Source: Syncephalastrum monosporum B8922 (lineage: Eukaryota; Mucoromycota; Mucoromycetes; Mucorales; Syncephalastraceae). Taken from it: DNA of 64,000 nt. The DNA lies in NCBI GenBank assembly GCA_000697355.1, contig JNEN01000835.1:62001-126000 (forward strand). The letters are read 5' to 3'. Below, piece by piece: positions 1-11,338 of this stretch (positions within the stretch are counted from its first letter, which is position 1; each line of letters begins with the position of its first letter). Under the pieces are notes generated by a model, which saw only the letters and a list, made by a program, of their open reading frames with translations, searched no databases and was not told the DNA's origin. Position numbers and translations under genes: made by a program.

Positions 1-342
1 CTTCTTTGTTACTGCATCCTGCAATTTAAGGGTTATAATGAAAACGAGCAAACTGGCGAGGAATGTAGAAAGACGATCAAATCATTATTTGGCTTCGCTC
101 CCTCTGACGCTGACAGCAGCTTGGTCCCTTTTTTTTTTTCTCTTTTTACCTCTCCCCTTTCCCTTCTAGCTCCTACATCCGCACCTTCAGTATACCCCCT
201 TCCGTCCCTTCAGCTGCCATCTTCCCCCCCCACCCTCCAAATAGAGCCACCCTACATACGTTATATTCAAGCAACGCTTGTGGATCCTGTTGCCCCTTGG
301 AGGCCCGCAAACCATACAAAGAATAACTTCCTTACGCCCTGC
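1..342. other. Upstream region of the arrestin-like gene
   Basis: No gene is seen here. From about 121 to 240 the strand is pyrimidine-rich, as is common in fungal leaders. An open frame runs through it into the arrestin gene but holds no ATG before 343, so I treat it as promoter plus 5' untranslated region. Confidence 0.5.
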
Positions 343-2693
343 ATGTTGGTCCATTCTAGCACGTCGCCGTCCTTGCATGGCGCCAAGTCGCACAACAATA
401 AGGATACCGCGTCTTCGCGTCGTTCGCTCTACGCTTTGTATTCTTCCGCCATGAAGGGTCTACAAACTCGCCGACGAGTCGCACCTCTCCAAAATGGCTC
501 CGCGGGTGCTGCTGGGAATACCACCGCTCTCTCAGACACCACCTCATCGGGTGTGAGCCTCATGAAGCGCTTCAAAACATCTCCGAGCTACTCGACTTCT
601 TCAAGAAGCCTTGCTACCATCGCGGCTCCTCCTACAGCCACCCTGAAGTGGTACAAGAAAAATGCAGACATTTATGTGAAGGCCCCTCATTTTGTAGCAG
701 GCGGTACCTTGACCGGTACGCTGAGTGTGCCCCACCATCATCAGGAAAGGCTAGAACGCGTCTTACTCCGCTTGGTTGGCTCAGAAAGTAAGTCAGGAAT
801 TGGATGTTATGGTCAACGCTAACTTATGATACTCTGGTAGCCGTCATTCACCCGACCTCGTTCAGCGAAAAAACACACACGCGTCAGTTCTTGAACAAGC
901 TAATACTCAATTATGACCGCCAAGCACTTGGGAAGCACCGTAAAATTCCTTTCGTGACCCAATTGCCTCTGAAACTTGCGCCGACGCACGTTGATAAAAA
1001 AGGCTCTGTTCAGTACAAACTCGAAAGGTAAAAGAACTGAGAAAGGGAGATGCTCTTTCATGGGAGAGGAGAGAGCATATAACTTGCGCTCTGTCCATTT
1101 TTTAAACCTGTGAGTAGTCATTGACAGCTGTTCTTTTAATATATTGTTGTGTACCTGCATGATACAGCGAGTTCCATGTGGCGACCGGTGATATCGTACG
1201 GCTGGAGCGATTCATCCACGTGTACCCGAATGCCACTGCGCGTCTAGCGGACGTGTACGCACCTGTGCAAGAGCACAAGGAAGTATGGCATGCGGTTGAT
1301 GTGGATATACAGTTAGCCCGCTCGTTATGGATGACGGGTGCTCCCATCTATGCCAGTATTAAGATCAACAATGATACTGAACACGCCCTGACGGATATCC
1401 GAATGGAAATCTTGCGGCGTCAAAACACCTTTGCACGCGGGACCTCTGGACTCACAGTACCCGTCACATCGACCTGTGAGGTGATTGCTACTGCAACGAC
1501 AGCGCATGCAGGGTGGTGGGAGCCGCTGGAGCCTCACGCTAGCGACACGGTAACGCTGGCTGTCCAGTCCACAGTAAGTCTTCTTGAACCTATCGGATCG
1601 CCAGGAACTCTTTTGCCAACCTAGAATGGTCATTTTTCCTTTTTAGCAAAATCAATATTCGATACGCAACCTACAGCTCATGGATATCTCGTACACTCTA
1701 CGTTTCGCCCTTTCCAATACCAAAGAGACCGAGACCATACTTGAACTTCCCATTGTCCTCGTCCACCCGATTTCGATGGATCCGCCCCCAGGCCCTTATG
1801 CTGCCACCCCGCGTGAGGACTGCCGTCAATTCCTATTCGCTCTCTTTCAAGGAAGTGAAGACCCGATCGCTTCTGCTTCAGCAAGCGCTCCCTCCACGCC
1901 TGCATCACGTCCGGGTACCCCTGCATCACGTCCGACCTCCGCACGTACGACAAAGAGCGCCGGTACAAGTAAAAAAACTTACACCAGGCGAGAGCGCCTG
2001 AGCCGACTGGGGCGGTCCATTGCCCAATGGCTCCTCAAGCAGCGGCGACCCCGACGGTCGAACTCGGCACGATTACTTGCTGCATTGCCTCATACCCAAC
2101 AGCAGCAGCAGCAGCAGCAAAATAATCAGAATCAAAATGCACAAGATACATCCACGTCAGAGTCCTCCGCCGTCCGTATACGACACGGCAAAGTGCGCTC
2201 GCCGAAACAATTTGGTAGACGCCCCGGGTGTCAGGGAGACGCAGGTTTGGATATAAGACAAAAATTGAACGTCGCCACTGCCACCGAGGCATGGCAGCCA
2301 TGTCAAGCAGAGCGGTGGAACGGACAGGCAGTTGACACGACAGCGCGCGTCATCTGGCGTCAGCCGCCATGGTCTAACGGAATCCGCCACGCGCCCTCTG
2401 AAAAGTTTGAGCTCTCTGCCCGTAGTCCGCCGGCCCCATGCCGACCCTCCGTCACGACCTCAACCTCAGACAACCAACACGGCCTACCTGCCTTACCCCC
2501 ATCCACACAAGGCCAACACCACCACCACAAATACCCGCGCGGTCAAGGCATGAAGCGCATGCTGGCATCCTCACGCTATATGAAGCATCTCCAGACAAAC
2601 TCACTCCCCGTCACACAAGATGGTCGGCGTCTTCTCACCCTGTCCACGTTGCAGCAACGCACCGGCACCAAGGGTGAAGGATTAGCTAGGTAG
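343..2693 (+). CDS. Arrestin-like (alpha-arrestin family) protein
   Basis: Rebuilt as join(343..787, 841..1027, 1168..1573, 1647..2693), about 694 residues. The joins keep frame and give a continuous arrestin-N / arrestin-C pair: a beta-rich start near KWYKKNADIYVKAPHFVAGG, then a C-domain ending near ELPIVLVHPISMDPPPGP. Fungal alpha-arrestins are cytosolic adaptors that bring ubiquitin ligase to membrane transporters or take part in pH signalling; which role applies here cannot be told. The start could be 343 or the ATG at 451. After about residue 400 the tail is low-complexity, with poly-Q near 2099-2120. The last part of exon 4 (about 2250-2693) reads poorly in the chosen frame while the +1 frame looks more natural, so a further small intron may be missed and the true C-terminus may differ. 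It converges on the next gene with an 88-bp gap. Confidence 0.8.
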
Positions 2694-2781
2694 ACCCTCC
2701 TATTTATTTATATCTACAGTATACCGTACGTACTTGACTATACATAATTATAAAGTCTGATGTCTATCACACATCATGTTC

Positions 2782-5444
2782 TCACCACAGCGGGGGCTTC
2801 ATACTATCTCCATTTGACGGAGGCGCTGGAGAGGCACCCGGTCGTTGATTCACAAAGTATGTGTTCCACTCTTCAAAATCAAACGATACAGGCATGTCCC
2901 AGAATTCGGTACCCAATGCTGGCGGGCCTGAACGGCCTTCGCCAGCAACGTTTGAGAGAAGAGGAGGAGGTTGTACGTTCGATAGCGAGGCCCGGTTGAA
3001 TTCATTGGCTTGACTGCCTGGAGACATTGACGAGACAGACGCCGACGAAGAACGATGGGGCATGTGCGTGTAAGATGGAGGAGACTTCTCGTTAAAGATG
3101 GAATAGTAAGTGGCATAACTTTCATCGTCGATGGGTTGCCTCGGTAAGTTAGCTTGCTGCTGTGGTATTTGTTGTTCTTGCGTTTGTTGTTGAGGTTGCG
3201 GTTCTTGCTGTTCCACGCTGTCTTGTTGCATAATGGGCGAATTAGGCACGGCAATGGAGGGTGGGACCGACGGCGAGGGTAATTTGGCTCGGCGATAACT
3301 TTCGTCAATGCCGCTCAAATTGATTTCACGCAAACCAGCTAATTCTCCCAGAATATTGCAATGCCGCGCGGACGTGATCCACGTCTTCTCTACCTCGTCC
3401 ATGGCGCGCATGATTTTGGTGATACTGATCTTTGCTTCAAAGGCAAACATACTGTCCGAGGACGCGGCATTGTAAATGAAGATGATGCCCGCTGTGAACA
3501 TGAAATACACGGAGTAATTGTTGACGTTGGCCAATCGCCCTTCCACCAGCAAAGACTCGGCAATATCCAGGATCTTGTTGGCTGCAAACGTGCATATCGA
3601 AGCGGATGGGAAAACCGACGGCGCAGTGCTCTGGGTCGGGCCAGGAATGAACGGACGGTGGAGCAAGATGAGGGTCGTATAAAACAGCATATGCACTTGA
3701 CAAAGCTCAAGCGCCGGCGCTGGAGCCTTCTCTGCTATCCTGGTGTTAGGTGGGCGATACCGCAAGCTGGGTTGGAGCTTGGCCATCCACGCGTTCAGAC
3801 TCTTGTCAAGTGTAGATATAACACTGTCGGGGGTGGCCATGGCCGAAAGCTGTCTGCGACCTTTTACCATGTAGAGGTCACGCAAGATATCACCAAGAAT
3901 CTCGCACAGCCTGATAAGGTGCCGGAAGTTCTCCATAATACGCGGAACCCGATCCACGTCATCCTCGTCGTTCTCGGTTGGATAGGGTGTGTCGTAATCT
4001 CGGTCGTCGATCATGGGTGACCGGCCATGCATCGCGCACGTGAGTCGGTCAATGACAAAGCTATTGTATGCATTTACTTAGTCCGGGATAGATACACATT
4101 AGAAAAGTAGTCGCAAGTTATACCAGCAAAAGAAAACCCGTTTTCTTTCTTGCTTTTGGGCCTCAGACAGATTCCAAGTATCGCAGTTTCTGTGCAGACC
4201 AAGGTTTTGGGCCATTCGGAAAGCCTAAAGATGACAGTTCAGTTTCCGCCGAGTATTCAGTATGGTCGAGTTACCATTCCGCTGTACAGCCAGCCTCGCG
4301 TTGGACGGAGCGCGCCGTTCTGATGGCTGCTCATCAACAGCAGCGACTGTACGGTCGACACCCGGAAATCGTTCCATTCAAACTCCAGGAGCGCCCGCGC
4401 CCGCTCGAAGTAGATGTCGCCCGCTGTATCCGGCTGGGAAGGGTCGGACAGCACACGAGGATCATCGGAGACTCGAGAGGCAAGGGCGTAAATGGCGTTG
4501 AGGAGGAGCGGGGGCGGGCGGTTGTCTTTGTCTTTGCTCTGGAAGGCTTCGATGAATGATTTTTTATGCAGAAGGGGGATAAACGGGTAAAAGTTCTTGA
4601 AATAGAGGTCCAGCAGATGCTGCGATAGATCGTCCGGAGGCATCTCGAAAGGGTCGATGCCGGATTGGGTAGTGAGAAGAGGCCGAGAGGGGGTAGACGG
4701 GCGGTGTGCATCGGGTATGTTGTCATCCCGCTGAGGCTGCTGATGTGCTTTGACGTGCTCTGAGCCGAATTGGAAAGAGCCGTTCTGGAAGTTTTTACTG
4801 CCCTGGAGCATGTAGAAGCCAGAGGAGCGGCCATAATAGCGCAGCTGACCACTTTCGTCAATGGACACGTTGCAAAGGTTGTCAGTGACCGAGTCAATGT
4901 TCCTTGCGTTGCTTGTACTGTCGTGTGGCTGCTGCGCACTCTGCATTTCCACCAGACCCGTGGCATTGGGCACAGGTGCAGTTGCATCCTCAAAACCTGC
5001 TATCACGGTGCGCTGCATGGGTCGCGGACGGACCAGTTCACCGTTGGCCGTTTCCAGAGGTGCATTGAGCTCAGCCATGACTGCTTGGAAGCGGGGATCA
5101 TTCTCCTCCACGATCGATCCGAGTAACGCCTCAAGCCGGTGCAACCGACCTTCAATAGCTTCTATGTAGCCTTTCGGCGGTCCTCTCTTTTGTTGTCACT
5201 TAGCCACAGGGTTCCTTATTAGCATCGCTGTATAGTACCTTCTTTGTGGATTCTTTGTAGACACATTGAATGTCAAGTGCCACGCAATTGGCGCAATTAG
5301 GAATGGCACCATCACACTTCACTTTTTTCCGTCGACAGGGCTCGCTAGAAGAGGAGACGAGCGTGTTGAGCAAGTCACACAGTAAAATAAGCTTTTCCAG
5401 TCAATGTACCATGCTTTGCTGACCCGCTGGCGTTTGTCGCTCAT
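2782..5444 (-). CDS. Zn2Cys6 fungal-specific transcription factor
   Basis: Rebuilt as complement(join(2782..4060, 4124..4224, 4275..5186, 5239..5344, 5410..5444)), 810 residues. The first intron interrupts the zinc cluster: exon 1 ends in the first Cys codon and exon 2 continues EPCRRKKVKCDGAIPNC, giving the C-x2-C-x6-C...C-x2-C-x6-C binuclear cluster. Exon 3 starts RGPPKGYIEAIEGRLHRLE, a linker plus coiled-coil dimerisation segment. The Fungal_trans domain begins near LLDLYFKNFYPFIPLLHKKS and runs through AQNLGLHRNCDTWNL and VIDRLTCAMHGRSP. The C-terminal third is Gln/Pro/Ser-rich, typical of an activation region. It is a nuclear DNA-binding regulator resembling the XlnR/Ctf1-like group; its targets cannot be inferred. 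All splice phases agree. Confidence 0.93.
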
Positions 5445-6926
5445 AAAGACAAAAGCAGAAAGCCGTGTGCAGAGCAGGCAGCGTTCTTTTCGGTCACCAT
5501 GAGAAAATATGCCCCAGTGAACTCCTCAAACTCAAACTTGACCAATAATTTCCCTTTCGGTACCCATTCCCCGTTATTTCCGGTCTGCATTCCCGTTCAC
5601 GTCTATTCGTCCATCATATGTATGTACAGTATCATAATGAAAGGTGCTTATGAACGTATGGCACTTGCCGCTTGTTATTTCCAAATCTCATCACTCCTGT
5701 CCTACTGCCCAAGCACAATATGCGCAGCAGACTGTTTGGCATAGATAGCTTGATAATTTTTCACATTGACCTCTCCACCATCCGAGTCAGAACATTGGAC
5801 TTCTCCTTTGCCATAGGGTGGTATTAACTCCAGTCAAACATGTCGTTTTTCGCCCTCTCAATACGATAACCATTACAGCGAATGTACATCAGCTGTTGGG
5901 GGTCTGCTCCCCTTGTCTGGAGACCTAGAGACCATGTAAATATCACTTAACTTCCCTTGAGTTTCGATCTCTGTCATGGACTATATCGGTGTCAGGCACA
6001 GCCATTTACACATTTCTTTCTACGAAAGACACCGTTTTTGTGCCACAGTCTTAACTTTACGCCACTTTCTTTTTTACAGAAAAAAAAATCAACTCCTGAC
6101 ACATGCTTGGCCTCAGCAGTTGTAAATGGAGCCATATAGGGTTTCATTGTGGCGTCTTGCTCTCGATATTACTTTATATATACAAGTCAGAACTTCTTAC
6201 GGGTGATCTCCTGCGACTGTATCACACAGGCCAAGAAATTCTAAGACGAAGGTCGACGAATGTGCTGCGTCGTCTTCCATACTGACCTGGGGCGTTTCTT
6301 ATGATCGATGATAAACGAGTCGCCAAAAACATACACACACATAAGGTGACACTATGGCGTTGATGACGCCATATATGCTTCATGTCTTTGTATGGAGAGG
6401 CAGGCCCTACAGGCAGACAGTGAAAACGCATGAGGTCCTCCTTTTTCTCACCTTCCTTTTTTCTTTTTTACCGCTGACGAGGGCTAAATATGTAAGGTTC
6501 GTCTCTGCACAGCCTGCCTGCAAGGCCTCAACGACTAACCATGCCAGGATGCCGCAGTTTTCAGGACCGATTATGGAAAAATCTCAAGGAAGCCATTAGC
6601 TGGGACGACCAGCATCGCGGAGTTGGCGAGTATTTTTTTTTGTGGCGAAGAGAGCATCAACTACCGGAAAAGCTTAGTATGAGTTTGACGGTTTCTGTAT
6701 GGCCATTCATCTTGAGCACCTGGTACCCGCAAACCTCCTTTCGCTCTAGTATCATGTGGCGAAGCTGGAAACATGAAACAGTTCATGATGTGTAGATAGC
6801 GAAGCCCCTTTGATACGTCGAAAGATATAAAAGCAGAGGAAATGGACGTATTTGCGAATCTCTAACCAACTCAGAACCCTTTTGTTCTTCTATTCTTTTT
6901 CTCATAAAACTGCCAATAACTCCACT
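5445..6926. other. Intergenic region, 1.5 kb
   Basis: Divergent promoter space between the Zn2Cys6 gene and the small secreted peptide gene. Short open frames at 5499-5744 and 6541-6795 lack splice partners and show no family features, so I do not call them. A TATA box for the downstream gene is listed separately. Confidence 0.5.
6826..6833 (+). promoter_or_regulatory. TATA box of the secreted cysteine peptide gene
   Basis: TATAAAAG lies about 94 bp before the ATG at 6927, a usual distance for a strong fungal promoter. Confidence 0.6.
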
Positions 6927-7199
6927 ATGGTCTCCTTCAAGCTCTCTGCCGTTCTGCTCGCTGCTACTATCGTCGCCTCGGTCTCTGCTGCTCCGGCCAG
7001 TGTTCCTCGTGGCGGTGCAAACAATGCTCAAGAAAAGCGTCAAGTTGCTCGTCAAGAGTTCGAACGTTCGTCCCTGGACAAGCGCTACACGACATGCCCC
7101 GACGGCTGGGGCGTCTGCAACGATTCATACGGCCAGTGCTGTCCGCTTGACACTTACTGTGGCTTCGACTCGGAAGGCAACGGTGTCTGCTACTACTAA
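6927..7199 (+). CDS. Small secreted cysteine-rich prepropeptide (knottin-like spacing)
   Basis: A single-exon gene of 90 residues. Residues 1-21 form a signal peptide (Lys5, hydrophobic core, Ala-rich end). Two Lys-Arg dibasic sites at 37-38 and 52-53 look like Kex2 cleavage sites and would release a 37-residue mature peptide from Tyr54. The mature part has six cysteines at 57, 64, 71, 72, 78 and 88, spacing C-x6-C-x6-CC-x5-C-x9-C, the order typical of inhibitor cystine knots and of half-granulin folds. The sequence shows a secreted processed peptide; its role (antimicrobial, signal or wall-associated) is unknown. A TATA box lies 94 bp upstream and an AT-rich 3' region follows the stop. Confidence 0.85.
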   Translation: MVSFKLSAVLLAATIVASVSAAPASVPRGGANNAQEKRQVARQEFERSSLDKRYTTCPDGWGVCNDSYGQCCPLDTYCGFDSEGNGVCYY

Positions 7200-8136
7200 G
7201 AAGCCAGTTCTCCTCTTTCGACGAATTTTGTGATCCTCATTAAATAAATTAACTGCCTTATACCATACTTATATTATAAAGTCTCTCAGTTAGCTTTTGA
7301 TTTGGTACTTCATTATCATATACTACTCTATAGGTTGTATATGATACATAGTCGGAAGATATCTAGGGTCTCTCATGACATTATTGTACCTGTGCACAAC
7401 ATTAAAGTATGGTAATCCGACTCAAGGATTGAATGAAGGAAGATATTTTATTGGCAGTCAGTCGTATATTGACACTCTGATGAAAAGTAGCACCTGAATG
7501 GGACTGGTATCTTTCACGTACTTTGGAGGTGCAAAGTGTTACATATTACTGGAAACATGAGGAGTCTTATTGGATCCAATTTTTTTGCAAATGATTTGTA
7601 CCTTGCGTCGTTAATTGGGATGGGTTTCTCAATGTTCCGCTGAGTCCAGGTACCGTGTTAATAGCAGAGCGTATGCTTTAACGACTACTTAATGACGTTA
7701 TTTTAGATCTATCCTCGAAGCATATTCAGCCGCTGCTGACGGCCACACCAAAGCTGCCAATATCGACGGATAATGTAGGGGAGCAAAGCAAGCGTAGAGA
7801 TGCCCATCGAGCTAATTTGTCCATTGACAGAGAAGAAGAAAGAAAGACAAGAGAAAATGTACAGACATATACGATCCTCTCGGCGTACGAACTCTGCTTC
7901 AGTGTTTTTGCAAGTCGGCATCAAAAATCAGAAACAACCTCGCTAAGAACGCTTGACCACCAAAGGCATCAAATTATTTCTCTCGTGTGCGTATGTGTGC
8001 CCATTACTACTACGTCACCATACATTTAACATATATAAAGCACCATGCGACATCCAATCCGAAAGGGGCCAATGTTTTGCTTGTAGACGTGGGCCTTCTC
8101 ATTATTCAAATTTATTCTCAGATGCTCTGACCAGGT
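7200..8136. other. Intergenic region, 0.94 kb
   Basis: AT-rich sequence between the cysteine peptide gene and the unknown-family gene. I see no coding stretch that splices sensibly, no repeat and no RNA gene. Confidence 0.5.
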
Positions 8137-8898
8137 CTATTCAAGGTCCTTTAGCTCGCCTAAAACCTCCTGCACATCATCAGTGTCCATAAAGTCATCC
8201 ACGTAGTCGTCGAGTAAGTCGTTGGGATCAGGACGATGGTGCTCAAAGTACATGTCGCGCATGGTACGCCTTGCTTTACATATCAAGTGCCTCAGCCTTT
8301 TGAACTCTCTCGCGTTAGTCTGTTCTGATTTCTTCATAGTCTCCTCCAAAGTTCGTTTCAGATGGTTGTTGGCAGCAAGGACTGTATATTTCAATGTGTC
8401 AGTCGCTTGTTGCTCATATTATATGCAAAATAAGCACTTACGTCCTGGCTCAGGTTGAGGAGGCGAACTGGTTGACGCACTTTTGTAAGAATAATTAGTT
8501 GTCTTTCCGTTGCATATACCCTTTTCCTTACCTTGGCTCTAGTTCGAGCGTTATTATGTCCCTGATGGACTGCCCATACAATGTTGAGTGATCAAGACTG
8601 ATAACGCCATCGATAATGGCTCGAGCAATGTCTCCAGGGACCTCTTGGAGCTTAGCCTGGCGGAGAACACCGGTTTTGCAAATGCATGTCATGTACCATT
8701 GGTGGTCACTATCAGGAATATAGTATCAGTATTGTACTAAAAGTTAATCGAACACACATGTACACACTTTGGAAGATTTACAAGTAGATGAAAACTGTAG
8801 TCTGCTTCATCCTCTAGACCCTCTGGAACGACACATTCGTCGATGATGAATTGAACCTCAAAGTCTTGTTCAAGATAGATATCGTTATCATCTAACAT
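8137..8898 (-). CDS. Uncharacterised protein, tandem paralog 1 of a local family
   Basis: Rebuilt as complement(join(8137..8381, 8442..8479, 8532..8708, 8768..8898)), 196 residues. I do not recognise the family. It aligns along most of its length with the gene at 9388-10128: both start with a short acidic N-terminus, then the motif VPEx3DxADYxFHxLV (here VPEGLEDEADYSFHLLV), then a Cys-x-Cys segment (CICKTGVLRQAKLQE), then a C-terminal helix (LKRTLEETMKK) and an acidic region. The first intron lies at the same place and phase in both copies, which supports the models. This copy has an extra 38-nt exon (8442..8479) rich in Ser/Pro. No signal peptide or membrane segment is seen. Function unknown. 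Confidence 0.72.
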
Positions 8899-9387
8899 CA
8901 AAGCAGGGAAGGAAAGCGAAAGAAAAAGTAATGTTGTTGACAAGACTGGACATAAAAAAAGGATGTATACAATATAAGATAGAAGAAAGCACACAAAGGG
9001 ATAGAACGCTAATTGTATTTTAAAAATAGTGCAACACATGGTGTTAATGTCTTCGTCGTAGCAAGACAATGATCAACCATCACGTTAGGCATAGGGGATG
9101 GATAGCCCTTACGACATGCATATCACCAGCTGACTAGCTCATAGGCTTATCGTCCCAACTGAGTTCTTTCGCGAAATTTTGTTATCTACATATGGCATTC
9201 ATAAAAAAAGCTCGTCAAGCAGTATGGATACCAGCTGTTTTTTTTTTTTTTTCCAGAGCTCCACTCAAAACGCAATACGATCTCAAGTTACATTCTATCT
9301 TTTACGGGTATTCATTGTCAGGGTCTTCCCCATTGAGAATCACAAAAAGACGTGACATGTAGACTTTTCTTGGCTGATATCGCACTT
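8899..9387. other. Spacer between the two tandem paralogs
   Basis: It holds a poly-T run at about 9238-9252 and no gene. It is both the upstream region of the gene at 8137-8898 and the 3' flank of the gene at 9388-10128. Confidence 0.5.
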
Positions 9388-10128
9388 TCATTGACTCGCT
9401 CTTTTTCTTTTTGCAATTCTTGCTGATCTTCTCAGTGTACTCGTCGTTCCTATATCATCGAGACCATCAACCAAGGAATCGTCAGGATCTGCGAGGTCCA
9501 CCCCAGAATAATTCTCGATGACCTCGTTGCGAAAATTGGACATCATGACGCTGAGTTCTTCGAATCGACGATTGATGGTGCGTGAAGCGGCGTCCATTGT
9601 TTCTTGGATAGTTCTTTGCAAGCTCGTGGTCATGGCTGCATCTTTTATCATATTAGTGCATACATACATGTAAATATAGAATGTACTGCTTACATGGTTG
9701 ATCCGGAAAAGGTGGGTCCTCTTTCACCACGTAGCTGTCCACGAGTTCGACGGAATCGATGATGAGAACCTGAGAACAGCGACGATTACGAGGAGGATCG
9801 ACCATTTCTTCAATGATTCCATGGGCTTTGACTTGGATATAATCTTGAAGAACATATTGGAGCCTGGCTCGCCGTAAAACATCGGCTCTGCATTTGCATT
9901 CCATGTGCACTTTTTTATCTTCCCTTTTGAGATAGTTTATCAGCACTGTATTCATACAAAGAGGCATACCTTAACATACTCTGCGATATATACAAGCATG
10001 TGGAAGGTATAATCCGCGGTATCTCGTACGTCCTCTGGAACTATACACGCTTTGGTGAAACAGAGCGCATAGAAGTCTTGCTTCTTCAAGCCTTGCTTCT
10101 TCCGGGGTGAAGCTTCATCAGCAATCAT
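9388..10128 (-). CDS. Uncharacterised protein, tandem paralog 2 of a local family
   Basis: Rebuilt as complement(join(9388..9641, 9694..9923, 9980..10128)), 210 residues. It pairs with the neighbouring gene at 8137-8898: the shared core here reads VPEDVRDTADYTFHMLVYI, then CKCRADVLRRARLQ, then LQRTIQETMD near the C-terminus. It ends in a basic tail (RRSARIAKRKRASQ) that could act as a nuclear or nucleic-acid-binding signal; that is an inference. The donor GTATGT at 9979 and the phase-2 join give an ungapped match with the paralog across the first intron. No known domain is recognised, and nearby genes give no hint of a pathway. Confidence 0.75.
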
Positions 10129-10533
10129 GGTGTAGTAAATAGAATCGAAAGAAAGGGAAACAAAAAGAGCTTCCCTTTTAAATCACCGGCGGTTCTTTGT
10201 TATACCAATGTCGACAAAGGACAACAAAGGGTATAAATATGTATGAAGGGCGTAAACGCAGTTCCAGGAGGTAGCGTCTAACGACCTTCACTTTCTCGGT
10301 ATCTTAAAAAACTTTATGAAGAACGCACGGCAAAACACAGATTCAAATGACGGAAAATAGAGGCGAACACCTATCTTGATTGATGAAAGCTGGTCCCATA
10401 TATTTTCAGTGTACATCGATGTAGCCCAATCTGTATGCATTCTCTGACAGCTAATATTGCTCATTTCAATTGGATAGAAATGGCCAGCCGTGTATCATCT
10501 GCTGTCATTACCTAGAGTTATCCTAAACTGTGC

Positions 10534-10990
10534 TTAAACTACAGAAATGATAACACGACATATATATTGAGGAAGCGAGATATCAACGACATTATGCTTG
10601 AGCGTGAGCATCCTTCGATTATGTAGTTTAATTGGAACGACGGCTGTCTTGTGTGTGCTAAAGGCTCCTGTCTGAGCGATCCAGCTCTCGGTCATAGTGC
10701 GTTCGATTGCTCGCATGAGAATGGTGAAGAGAGGACACAATTCAGAACCACCTTCGTAGAATCAAAAATTATGTATGTGCTGGAAGCATACATGATCTCC
10801 CAATTCTGATCGAGAGGTCTAACCAAATTAGGAATATATGTGACACGACAAAATGTCCAGTCCGCAAACCAAACGCGCAACTTCAAAAAAAAAAAAAAAA
10901 AAAAAAAAAGACAAAAAACCAATTCTCCTTTTCTTGAGCAAAACTGTTCACTGTTACTCACAAGGTAATGTACATACAACAATGGGGCTA
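10534..10990 (-). pseudogene. Decayed third copy of the local unknown family
   Basis: On the minus strand a stretch reads ADWTFCRVTYIPN, which matches the ADYTFHMLVYI core of the gene at 9388-10128 in position and spacing. Further along, MRAIERTMTES resembles the LQRTIQETMDAAS helix of the same gene. The pieces lie in different frames without a clean splice path, the conserved Cys-x-Cys block is missing, and a 25-nt poly-A run (10885-10909) sits just before the first piece. I infer a broken paralog. The stretch 10129-10533 between it and the intact copy holds nothing I can name. Confidence 0.45.
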
Positions 10991-11338
10991 GATCGCAGGC
11001 GGGACGTATGGCTATATATACATATACTTAAGTGGTGCCTGGAGTGCCTGGGGTGAATGTGATTCATTGTGATTCTGGAAACAGAAGGGCGGAAAAGGGC
11101 TTGGCCAACGAGAAAATTCTACGTGTGCGCGGTGTGCGTTATTTTTGGAGGGTGTCAAGGGACAAAGGCACGCTTACAGTCTTTTTCTTTTTTTTATTGC
11201 ACTCAATAAAGGCACACAAGCTCAAGCTTTCGTTCCTGACACTTTCAGGCCGCTCTTCCCTTTTCTCTCTCTTCCCTCGCCTCTCCTCTCGTCTTACTTT
11301 CTGTCGCTTTTCTGCTCCATTTCATCAAACGCGACGTA
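10991..11338. other. Promoter and leader region of VID21
   Basis: The last 150 bp before the VID21 start are pyrimidine-rich, as in many fungal promoters and leaders. Open frames in this stretch are low-complexity and overlap the leader, so I do not call them genes. Confidence 0.5.

Noticed and set aside
9238..10909. Poly-T and poly-A runs as retrotransposon tails
   Set aside because: No reverse-transcriptase remains or target duplications are seen beside them; simple runs are common in this AT-rich DNA.
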